Shown: one piece after another, positions 22,554 to 32,629 of the stretch
Position numbering within the stretch: the first letter of the stretch is position 1
Layout of the letters: each line of letters begins with the position of its first letter
Assembly: GCA_015680685.1 (NCBI GenBank)
Contig: MNCI01002773.1
Coordinates: 45,572 to 109,571 of the forward strand
Length of the DNA stretch: 64,000 nt
Reading direction: 5' to 3'
Origin: Gnetum montanum
Lineage: Eukaryota; Streptophyta; Gnetopsida; Gnetales; Gnetaceae
Program-made: the position numbers and the translations under genes
Notes under the pieces: generated by a model
What the model was told of the DNA's origin: nothing
What the model saw: only the letters and a program-made list of their open reading frames with translations
Database searches by the model: none

Positions 22554-23412
22554 TGTTGGCCTTTTAGAGTAGAAGATAATAAATTTTTTTTATTATATAA
22601 TGGGATTTTATTTTGATAAAATATAGGAAATTTCCACACTAATGGACATTTGTAATGTTAGTTTGACACCAATCCACACACACACACACATTGTCATTAG
22701 GGCTATATTGTATTCTTTTTAGTAAACTTTACCCCACTTGTCACATATATATATCCAAGGCATCTCTTGAAAATTTATAGAATGGAATCATCAATATAAT
22801 TTCAATAAGAATTGGACTATTTCATCAACATCATTCATCATCATTTACTTAATCTTGGAAGTTGAACAATCAGAATTAAGAAAATTCTCTATTTAGATCA
22901 TATCTTATTCATTTCTCAACAATTTTTAGTGATTCTAGATTTATTAAAACTCTAGAACATGTAGCTACATGTAGCTAAAATCTCAGTTTAGTATATACTG
23001 CACTTTAGGAGAAATTAGCTCTATAATTTGATAGATTTTTTAAATCCTGAATTTTTACCAGAATGAATGACAATCAATGATTAGATCATTTCTCCATCAT
23101 CACACAACAATTTGATGTGATATTATATTTATTTAAAAGATAATATCTTTGGGAAGGTTCCTTTAAATTTTAGCATCAAAAACTTAATAAATTTTAAGCT
23201 ATCATCTCTCAAAGTTGCACTACAAGAATTGTTGTGATTTTTAATAGATTGGAAATAATATCATACAACATTAGCTCCTAGAATCTTTTGTATTACTTCC
23301 TTTTTCAAAATTATATAGAAGTTTCTAAGATTTCTAAAAATAAATTTTAGCATATGATTCTTTGTGAAGTTAAGATAACCAAGTAATTCTTTCACTACTT
23401 GAAAATCCTTTA
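22554..23412 (+). repeat. 3' LTR of the copia element
   Basis: Starts TGTTGGCCTTTTAGAGTAG, matching the 5' LTR start, after a purine-rich stretch. The end, about 23412, is placed by alignment with the 5' LTR end (AAAATCCTT versus AAATTCCTT). It carries a (CA)n run at 22676-22691 that the 5' LTR lacks. Confidence 0.85.
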
Positions 23413-23949
23413 GCAATCCTCTTGGTTTCTCATTGAAACTTTTGTTTTGCTAATAAACCAAACAAATTCACATAAAATTAGCCACATTGATCCTCAAATT
23501 AGGCTAATAGAACTGTCATTCCACCAATGCCACTATATATTTATAATACAAATGATTAACCCAAAGGATGATGTAGCATTCAATGATGATTTAAGAATGC
23601 AACGCACCCCAATTAAAAACATAGATCCAAATCTACTTAAATATGAGTAGATCATCCACTATGTTGAAATTCAAGTCATCTCCATCCTAGAATAGCTTTA
23701 ATAATTCCTAAGTTCACTAATCATGTTGCAACCCCTTGATCTTTTGTCAAAATTCATGATTAACCATTACCTAAGAGCCATTAGGTTACCCCATGACTTC
23801 CATAATATATATTGAAGATATCTACTTAAAGCATATGTGAGCATATTCTCCCTATCTAGTTGATAGACAAGCTAAAGATCCAACTCTTATAACATGTCCA
23901 ACCAACAAGCTTGGTTCAAAATTAACTTGAATTGGTTAAGGACATAACT

Positions 23950-24260
23950 CATTCTAGTGTTATTAATTTTGAATATCATGAGACCACTAAGAAGATAGCA
24001 TCACCATGTGTAAAAAAAATGCACAATGATAAATGTCTACTTTTCATGTATCAACTACAATTTCTTAGTTTGATTCAACTCCTTTACCTTAAATTCCATG
24101 GGATGGTTGTCTTGCAAAACCACCCCATCAATCACCTCATTTGAAGCATTTGTATAAACTTTGAATGTTTTTGAGAAGTTTAGAAGAACCAACATAGAAT
24201 GAGATGTGAGGGTCATCTTGAGCTTATCAAATACTTATTGATGTTGGTGGCTCCAATTTC
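23950..24260 (-). pseudogene. Gypsy RNase H remnant
   Basis: Translation gives NFSKTFKVYTNASNEVIDGV and VLQDNHPMEFKVKELNQTK. The gypsy family has DFSKPF...TDAS..AIGGVL.QDGHPIAF.SRKLN. The first catalytic Asp (TDAS) is Asn here. It follows directly after the RT connection block (KDVPWNW) as expected. Confidence 0.8.
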
Positions 24261-24900
24261 AAGGAACATCCTTCTTGCACAAGTTAGTTAAGGTTATTGT
24301 CACTTCCAAGAACCCTCGAATAAACTACCTATAATAACTTGCCAATCCAAGAATTAGTGCAAGTGATGTACATCTTTTAGAATAGGCCAAGTGACAACGA
24401 TCTCTACTTTCTTTTAATTTAGCTTTACCTTGCCTCCACTAATAATGTGACCTAGAAACTTCAACTCTAGCTTACAAAATTTATACTTCTCCTGCTTGAC
24501 ATATAGTTTGTGTTCCTATATTTTTGAGAATACTAAATCTGGATGCTAAAGATACCCATATATCAAATGAGAGTATACCAAAATATGATTAAGATATACC
24601 ACAACAAACTTATCAATGAACAGATGGAACACCTCATTCATGAGCATGTAAGATATAGCAAGAATATTAAATAACCCAAAATGCATGATTGTCCACTTGT
24701 ATAAATCATAATGAGTGATGCATGATATCTTCTCTTCATCACCCTCTATGATCTACACCAAATAGTAACCTTGGCAAGCTCAAGTCAAGAGAAAATTCAA
24801 GCCATTGCTAGGTGGTTGAAAGGGTATGAAACTAATGGTACCAAATACCTATTCTTGATGATGTACTTATTAACCAACTTGAAGTCTTAATATAATCCTA
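24230..24900 (-). pseudogene. Gypsy reverse transcriptase, active site destroyed
   Basis: Translation from about 24650 downward gives MLMNEVFHLFIDKFVVVYLN, then HILVYS, matching gypsy MN.VF...LDKFVVVYLDDILVYS. The catalytic YLDD box is YLNH here, so both metal-binding aspartates are lost. Next come EHKLYVKQEKYKFCK, ELKFLGHIISGGKVK and VVTWPILKDVHHLH, all in family order, then an SYYR.FI connection block. Confidence 0.85.
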
Positions 24901-26949
24901 ATGAACCATCTTCTTTCTTGGAAAATAAATTGAATATCGTAAGGATATTTTGATGATCGAATTTAACCTTTCTTTACCAAGCTTTCTAACTACTTTCTCA
25001 ACTATAGCAATTCAAAATTAGTCATTCTATAAGGTTGTTGTCTGGAAGGAGTAGTCCTTAACAACATCTCAATTCTACGATCAACAACTTATTAATCTAG
25101 AAATTCTCTAGGAAATTATACTAGCCTTTAATCCTTATGCCTCCCCAACACATTTTCCACTTGCACATTCACCTGTATAGAGCTCTTGTCTTTCGTCTCC
25201 CTTAACACCATAAGAAACATTTGTTGGGTTAAATTCCTAATAACTTGCTTCAATACCATAGGCAAAATAATTTGGGCTTCTTGGTTACTACTAGGTACTC
25301 CTAGTATAGAGATCTTCATCATGCAAGGCAAATCCTCATGTGCAATATAGAGGGCATACAAGTATAAGGAAACTAGCACCTTTACTTTGTTAAATAATTC
25401 CTATCCAAGAATTACTAGAAAAGAATCAATGTCTAGGATAGAGAAGTCCAATGTTCCACTCCACCATTTGACCTTTATAGCTATTTCCTTCATAACTCTA
25501 GTGCATCTAATCAAATGAAACTTAGCTAACTTATAGGATACCAAAGCTAGATGTACTTATAGAATAAGAGTACAAGCCATCTCTAGTGAGAGAAATTTGT
25601 GGTTGGCACCTATGTTAACCAAAGCATCAACAATCGTTTTTTTAGAAACTGTACCAAATGCAAGTTGGATTCTTACTTTAGTTATTCTCCTTGAAAATTT
25701 TGTTGAATTGCTACTAGGCTTCAGGAGATTTGCTCAATCACACCAAGAGACTTGATCTCTTACCCACTATTGTTTACCTCAATCACCCACAATTGAGCTT
25801 ATGCTTAGTAGTTGAGAGCATTCAATTGTCAATCACCATTTGGGCCCCTTCTAATTAGTCATTAATTAAGATTCTAAGGGCAGTTTCAAGTAACATGATT
25901 CCTAGAAGAGATGAAACACCACATGTTTGAACACCTAGAAGGCTTATTCATAGGTACTCCAAAATGTGGATGATTATCCCCAAATGAATCATAATCTTTG
26001 GAAGCCCGTTGCTTCTCATTACCCTAGTAAGAAGCCGAAAAGCCAAGGGTAATGATAGGACATGGATCCCAAAAGCTACGTCTAAAATTTCTTCCATCCA
26101 ACCCACCCAAACTACCACCAAATAATTTATCATATTGAGGTTCATCAACTTCATTATTTTCTTACTTCTAAGGCTTTAAATCAACTATTAGATTCGTTGT
26201 CAATTTTAGTGCTTTCTTACAATTAAAGATCTTATGGATTTTGATCTCTTGCTAGGATCATGATTTTAGGTCATTAAAGAAGTAGGGAAACTTTGACACC
26301 TCATCCATTATAAGAATTTGTAAGATCACTTCTTAGTATTCACAGTGGTAGTTCTCAAACTTCCTTGTTTAGTAGAGTTCTTTTAGTTTTACCCAAGCTT
26401 TGCCAATGAAAGTACCCAGATAGTTCTCAATGAGAGAAGTTTTGAGATCATCCCATGTTTCCACTAATCTTTGAGATATCCCTAACTTCATTTCATGGAT
26501 AATGCCAAGCCACCAAGTCTAAGAAACATCACCTAGGAATTGGAAGGTTATGCTAACCTTCATTTTCTCTAGATAGTCATTCATTTTCTCTAGATTTAGT
26601 GTACATCATATTAACAAAAAGAGAGTCTACAGAAAAAACCCAATAGTTCTAAGAATCCCTTTAAAAGTTTTCATGCTTATTACCAATCTTGAAAAACCTC
26701 TCCTTTAGGATAGAAAAAGGATTATGTCTTACCCTAGTTTAGAAGCACCCTCATGAGTTTTTATTTCTTACTAAAGAGTTTCTTATAAAGAGAAGAAGAA
26801 AACTCTCTATAAAGATAAAAGAACGCATTAATGAAAAATAATAATATGAAAATAAGAATAGAAGATGAAAGTTTTCCATTCTTAAGCTTACAAAACAAAA
26901 AGTAATTAATACTATGTAAAATAAACTAATTTCTTAGATTTCACTAAAA

Positions 26950-28190
26950 CACCACCAAGAAAGTTTATGTTGTGACCTTTTTGGCATTGTAACCTTCACA
27001 AATTACACTTGAGGCTAGAATTTTACTATAAAATGTAAAGATTGTAGTTAATGAGTTATAATCTTACATACTTGAACTTTTGGAGCCAAAAATTCCTCAT
27101 AAGTTGTTCTAGCCTCACTTCCTAGGTGGAAAAAGTCATGTCATGTCTATATTTGGCCTTGGGAAGGCTAAAAAATTCCTTGGAAATTGCCAAATTTGGC
27201 ATTTTCATGGGTTTTATGTTGGTTATAGCCACAATTACGCTAGAACCACTTTCACCTAGCATTGGATTAGTTGGATTATCATTTTCTCAGTAATGAATAG
27301 CATAGTTTCCATAACACTCAATGTGATTCCATAAAGCTAGCATTGGAGTGGTTGGGGTTTTTATTGTTCAAGTAATTTCAGTGTGGATGCCACAAGGCTA
27401 GCATCACTCCCACAAGGCCAACGTTGCTCATACAAGGCCAATGTTGCTCCAACAATGCTAGTGTATTTTGGTAAAGCTAGCACATTTGCAAAAGTCCATT
27501 TCCTATTTATGGTCTCCAATGTAGTCTTGATGTCCTGGGTGCATCAAAAGTTACCAAAAATAAACAACTACGTTGGAAATGATATCCTGCCACACCTACA
27601 AATTACCTCAATTTGTCAACAATCATGGCAAAAATTTTTAGTGACATATCAACAACCATGTGACCTATAAAAGCCAAATTTGAACACATTGAATAGGTTC
27701 CATGAAAAATTCTTTGATCAACAAAAATTTTCTTGGTTACACCTTTTGCAATCTTAAGCACTTAAAACCTTTAGCATTTTGTGAAACTTTTAGAGCAAAT
27801 TGGCAACTACCTAGGCATTGGAGACTCTCAACATAGTACCATTGCAACAAAAAGTCAAACACCTCATTACACCCTTGGTAACCAATGTTGTAGATCCAAG
27901 CTAAGAATGAGCAAAGAGTTTTTCCAATCAAAGTAGGGAAGTACCTAGATCGTGGGGCTGATTGCATAACACAACTTGTTAGCTTCAATAGGCTTCAAGC
28001 TTCATTTGTGCAACTTCCTATGAAATTGGGCACATAATTTGTATACTTTTGAACTTTATACTTTGGATATTTTATTATTTCAATAAATTTTATAATTTAT
28101 TTATTGTGCAAGTTTATTTCAAGGATAATTTCTATGCATTTTCTTAGGTCAAATCTACATTATCATTTAAATTATTTACCCCTATTGATA
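26950..28190 (+). repeat. Probable LTR (family D), copy 1
   Basis: The first 520 bases closely match 56349-56846 in the same orientation, from AAACACCACCAAGAAA onward. The block has a TATA box (CTATAAAA, 27665-27672) and a poly(A) signal (CAATAAA, 28081-28087), spaced as in an LTR. The right end is approximate. I infer it is the 5' LTR of the gypsy element whose gag start is at 31567 and whose pol is at 49080-52470, with copy 2 as its 3' LTR. Confidence 0.6.
27391..27470 (+). repeat. 20-bp tandem repeat, four units
   Basis: Units at 27391, 27411, 27431 and 27451 have an exact 20-base period with point differences, core CACAAGGC(T/C)A. The matching LTR copy at 56795-56846 has only about two and a half units, so unit number changed after the copies separated. 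Confidence 0.8.
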
Positions 28191-28886
28191 CTTCCTAAGT
28201 CCCTGGTGATTGACAAGACCATCCAAGGTGCCCTGGATCCTCTTTCTTGGAGGCCCTTCGGATCCAAGGTTAAAATGTTTTCCCTAGAATTTTTGGTTTT
28301 CCAATGATCAAATTTTTTTTGCATCATAGTTTTCTGGTGCTAGAATGAGGGTCTCTGCCCAAGTTCTTTGCCAAATCTAATTTTCCCTTCAAAACCAATT
28401 TTTTGCAACTTTTAAAAATTAGAATCCATACCAAACTTTTTCTAAGAAAAACCAATGTTTCTACCCATTTTTTTGCAACCAACACCCACCATATTAGTTG
28501 CAAGTAATTTGGATGTTCATAGAATTTTCACGGTAGTTGCTGGATTTTCCAAAGTCAGTTTGGTTACCAATAAAACCTACCAACTTTCCTTGTTAAAACC
28601 TACCTTTGGTTATTTCAAAGGCTAGCATAGCTCTACTCCAATTACCCAACCCCCCTAGTATGAATTTTTATGAATAGAGCTAGCATGATTCCATCCAAAA
28701 CTCCAAGGTTGCTCTTAAAAAATTAACATTTTACACAAACCCTTTCAAAACTAGCTCACTTTTCTAGGAGGAGGTATTCCCAGCATAGTTTTTTTGGGAA
28801 AGGTAATTGATTTCTTACCCACACACACACCCCCACCCGCCTTTTCTAATGTACCTCTTGCTCGCAAAGGCAACATGGTTGGTTTT
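28191..28886. other. Probable untranslated leader of the gypsy element
   Basis: No coding region is recognised. It lies between the family D LTR and the inserted solo LTR, and its continuation at 31342-31566 leads to a gag start. It contains a short (AC)n run near 28822. Confidence 0.4.
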
Positions 28887-31336
28887 TGTTGGCGACCGTT
28901 TGGGACGCGACCGCCAACGAGTGTCCTCGAACAGGATTTAGGTGCCGGTTGGTCTCTGGCAACACCAAGGCCCAAATACCTCCAAATGAACTCAGTAGTT
29001 AATGTGAGTATGTGTGTGTGCTGTTGCGGCGTGCGGTTGTGAGAAATGTAACGATTGCGTTGTATGTGAACTACAAATGACTTACTTTAAAGAGATTCAG
29101 CCAACTTTGCCAAGTACTGTGAGTTGTTGAAAATTTCCTATTTTGTTCAACTGCCTAGTCTACGCGGTCCTTATAATACCTACTTGTAACAAATAAAATT
29201 TTGCAAAAACATTTGAGCACAACTCCGCAATCTACTCCTAATTTTCCCCAGAGAAAGAGATAGTTCCACAAGAAAACTAGAAATAGAGCAAGATTCGATG
29301 GAAATAAGCAGAAAAGAAAAGAAAGCAGATTTGTGTAGACCTCAAATATTTAAACAAGGTAAAATGACACGAGTAAACACTTCGCAATAAAGCTATCCCA
29401 AATTCAATATCTACGAATTGTTCAAACTTCCAAGGCTCAAACAAGCAATATCTTCAAGACAATCCTATTATGCTACCAAAAATTGCTGCGTAAACTACCA
29501 CGTACGAGACTCCATTTTGACTAGATAATAGATGTCAACGATTGCATTCAAACAGAACCTTTAAAAGACTTGACAATTTCTGATTGAAATACCACGAGAA
29601 TTCACTTTAAAGATAAAAAGAAGCTATTCTGGTCCCATCAAAATACCAAAGATTTTCTGAACCCTCTCGACTACTGAATTGTTCAACGGCGTGACTACAA
29701 ACAGAGGCTCTCTTACAACAATCCCAATAGCAGTTCCCACACGTTGCACAATAATGAAATTTACTACTAAAATGCTCTTAAGGCTTTTAAACACAAGCGC
29801 TTCTATGGCAAAATTTTAATAGAAATTTCTATCGGGCAACAAGAACAGTAAGAGCAATCTAAAAATCCCAAAATTACTTGCCAAGGATGATACTATCTAA
29901 ACCACTAGCTAAACAATTTAAACAAAACAAAAAATGAAATGCATAACTCACAGGACCATGACAAAGAGGCTGAAATCTTTATTCTAGCAAGCCATCTTGC
30001 AAGCAATCTTCTTTACAAATCTTCCTTGATCCCAAGTGTGATGTGTGAGACCCAATGTTATCCTCCTCCTCCTTGACCCCTGAAGCCTTTTTATAGGATT
30101 CAAAGGTAGGTAGGGAAGTTACATATTCAAAAATATCTCACCTAACTTCTCTCCCAAGTAACTTGGCCAACCAATTAGGAGATTACTTGCCCAACAAGTT
30201 AGGAGGTTACTTGCCCAACAAGTTAGGTAAGTTACAACAATTTTGGGTGGTTTCAACCACCAAAGAGATAAAAAAGCTACAGTTGACAAGTGTCCCATGT
30301 AGTTGCCAAGTGTCTTCATGTAGTTGCCAAGTGTCTTCATGCAGTTGCCAAGTGTCTTCATGCAGTTGCCAAGTGTCTTCATGCAGTTGCCAAGTGTCTT
30401 CATGCAGTTGCCAAGTGTCTTCATGCAGTTGCCAAGTGTCTTCATGCAGTTGCCAAGTGTCTTCATGCAGTTGCCAAGTGTCTTCATGCAGTTGCCAAGT
30501 GTCTTCATGCAGTTGCCAAGTGTCTTCATGCAGTTGCCAAGTGTCTTCATGCAGTTGCCAAGTGTCTTCATGCAGTTGCCAAGTGTCTTCATTCATTTGC
30601 CAAGTGTCTTCATTTAGTTGCCAAGTGTTCACCATGGAGAGAAACAAGTTGCAGTTGACACGTGTCCCATTTAGTTGACAAGTGGCCATTGTGGAGATAA
30701 AGAGGTTGTAGTTGACAAGTGGCCTTTGTGGTGGTTATAACCACCATTTCAATTGACAAGTGTTCAATTCTCATAGGACTTTGAACAATTGTTGCATAAA
30801 TTCCCTTTTTAAATCAATATTATATTTTATTGTTATTTATATCATAGTAGTAGAGATAATAACCATGGATTTGATGCATGGGTTGATATATAAATATATG
30901 TATGCGTATACAACCGAATGCATAAGTGGAGTTGTACTCTCACATTTTAATTTGTGGCACCTCGAATGTAATCCCAGTTATATCAAGGCCGATTCCATAT
31001 TCATCTTCTCTGCACTTTATTACAGAAAAAGTAACTAGAGCTACTCTATCATAAGCTAGAGAGATATCTACAATTGATACACCATTTTCTTTTGACTCTA
31101 GATAAACCCTCATGCCAACATTCCCAATTGCAATGTCATTATCCCTTGATTTTCAAAACATTCAATTCAGCAACATTTTCATTTCTATTCCAACTTCATG
31201 GTTAATTAACTGTTGCAGAATTCTTTACAAGAAAGAACATAATCCTCCTTGAACAGTTTCAGTTCATTAGGATTCTGTACCTCACCATTTGCAAATAAGT
31301 CCACCTGTTCCATGAAATGGTAAAAATGTGCCAACA
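28887..31336 (+). mobile_element. Solo LTR (copy 1) with GTTTT target duplication
   Basis: The element begins TGTTGGC (28887-28893) and ends GCCAACA (31330-31336), a 7-base terminal inverted repeat with TG...CA ends. It is flanked by GTTTT at 28882-28886 and 31337-31341, a perfect 5-bp target duplication. It matches 53020-55803 over the first ~1.4 kb and the last ~30 bases. No coding domain lies inside, which fits an LTR left by recombination between the two LTRs of a full element. A 21-bp repeat array has expanded inside this copy only. Confidence 0.85.
30301..30636 (+). repeat. 21-bp tandem repeat array, 16 units
   Basis: Units start every 21 bases from 30301 to 30616, core AGTTGCCAAGTGTCTTCATG plus one base. 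Most inner units are identical; the edge units vary (first unit ...catgt, last units with atttgcc). Sequences flanking the array (30281 and 30652) are related with AGTTGACA in place of AGTTGCCA. Because 21 is a multiple of three, five of six frames stay open across it, giving long but meaningless ORFs. Confidence 0.95.
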
Positions 31337-31566
31337 GTTTTACCAACGTTAAAATTGTAACATTTTTCCAAGTGTAGTGCATGTCACTGCCACTATAACC
31401 TGCATTGCACCTGCAGTTGTAGTTTCAACCATTTTTTAGCCATAACTATTTACACCTTGGGAAATTCCACTTGCTGAAATTTTTGTTTAATTAATTAAAA
31501 AATCAAATAAAAGTTAAATTACCAACAATGCCTTTCAGCTAGTCAACATTTTTATTCATTAACTTG

Positions 31567-31799
31567 ACAAACATGGCCCATAACCAAGATGTTGTGAGGG
31601 TTTATGATCCAAAAGCCTAGATTTCACCATAATAAATGAAGAGCACTATAACTTCATTTGTACCAAAATCCAAGTTTGCCTACTCATTCCACGTGGGGAA
31701 GTTGAATTTAAATGTGAATATGAGTTGATCCACCGTAACAAGAAAGAGTACATTCCTTTCCCATATGATAAATTACCCTTAAAAGACACCCATACTTAC
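31567..31799 (+). pseudogene. Gypsy gag N-terminal fragment cut by a later insertion
   Basis: Translation gives NEEHYNFICTKIQVCL and later YELIHRNKKEYIPFPYDKLP. These match the gag remnant at 270-420 (YNFLCAKL, IIHRNGREFFP) in the same order, so the two belong to one gypsy family. An ATG at about 31573 opens the region. The frame stops being gag exactly at 31800, where the TGATGAGT end of another retroelement begins. Confidence 0.75.
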
Positions 31800-32577
31800 T
31801 GATGAGTGGTGAGGTACCACTACACTCAACCATACGAATACGAGCATTTCACGCACGATCTGGTTGAACTCCGCAGACGGACTAGTTGTGGTATCTAGAC
31901 AGTTATCCTTAGGTCGCAGTTCGCTGTCTTTCCACCTGGACTAGTATTAGCTTGTCACATATTATTTAGTTCAAAGTGAGGTGTATGATGTGTTTCTATG
32001 CTAATGCTACTCCTAAAGACAATGAAAGATAATATCAACTAAGCTAAGAGTGAAAGGGTGAGAGAAAATATAAGCTAGCCTAAGTGTGATGAGCATCCAT
32101 TCCTCAATCATCTGTACACATCTTGGACATCATGCACAACTACCACTGGGATTACCAAGCGCAGATCCTAGGTACACTACTGGGTTACCAAGTAGTCACA
32201 CTTCAATGCTCGTAATCGAGTCATACTCATTCCGCATTTAATAGGAGTTTAGGATAAGAAGAGATTAACTAAGAAAGAAGTAAATAACAATTAAGTAAAT
32301 AATTAAGCTAAGTTAATGCTACAATGATGAAGTAATCTCAATCTTTATTTTCAGTCATGTGCGTGTCCAAGTACATCACACTCGAATAAGGATGTCATAC
32401 AATTACAATTACCACACTACGGGCATACACTGGGAGGAAAAGTGTTGAGAGGAAAAAGAAAAACTAAAATCAAAACTAACTCTAAAACTAACTTACTACT
32501 ATTAGAACTGCCTTCCTCTTATTTATAGATGAGGAGATAGGCTGCGATATCACGCAGAACAAAATTGCGACTCATCA
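31800..32577 (-). repeat. 3' LTR of element B
   Basis: 778 bp with 8-base inverted ends TGATGAGT/ACTCATCA. Reading on the - strand, a GATATC-centred palindrome (32542-32557) is followed by a TATA box (CTATAAATAA, 32528-32519). It is about 90 percent like 38525-39301 by eye, with mostly C/T and G/A differences. Confidence 0.9.
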
Positions 32578-32588
32578 TACCCCCACAA
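32578..32588 (-). promoter_or_regulatory. Polypurine tract before the 3' LTR of element B
   Basis: On the - strand GTTGTGGGGGTA directly precedes the LTR start TGATGAGT, as required for plus-strand DNA priming. The same tract precedes the LTR at 39302. Confidence 0.8.
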
Positions 32589-32629
32589 CTGAGTGAAAAC
32601 TCGTCCTTGAGTTACAGTGAGAACAAGCT

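Larger units (their letters stand above)
17493..23412 (+). mobile_element. Ty1/copia element with both LTRs, degenerate
   Basis: Two similar LTRs (17493-18400 and 22554-23412) flank a body with gag, zinc knuckle, protease remnant, integrase, reverse transcriptase and RNase H in Ty1/copia order. The body reads in roughly one frame but has dozens of stops, many where the family has Trp, Gln or Arg. It is inserted in a gypsy integrase running the other way. No matching 5-bp target duplication is seen: the left flank ends AGGAT and the right flank starts GCAAT. The LTRs differ visibly, so the insertion is old. Confidence 0.9.
23413..26750 (-). mobile_element. Chromovirus-like gypsy element, part 2 of split element
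   Basis: On the - strand the order is gag-like (about 26750-25850), protease region (about 25700-25400), reverse transcriptase (about 25000-24400), RNase H (about 24260-23960) and integrase zinc domain (about 23640-23413). The last coding part reads CLVY.QNKSFNEKPRGLLK, matching the C.VCQQNK.....GLLQPL end of the gypsy zinc domain. The catalytic core should follow but copia sequence begins instead. All frames are broken. Confidence 0.8.

Noticed and set aside
30281..30640. Possible CRISPR-like array
   Set aside because: Units are contiguous with no unique spacers, and the setting is a plant LTR.
30119..30689. Five long overlapping ORFs (97-171 residues) on both strands
   Set aside because: They are produced by the 21-bp tandem repeat, whose length is a multiple of three and whose unit lacks stops in five frames. 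The products are pure heptapeptide repeats.
28887..31336. DNA transposon with 7-bp terminal inverted repeats
   Set aside because: TG...CA ends with a 5-bp target duplication and no transposase fit an LTR better, though it is not fully excluded.
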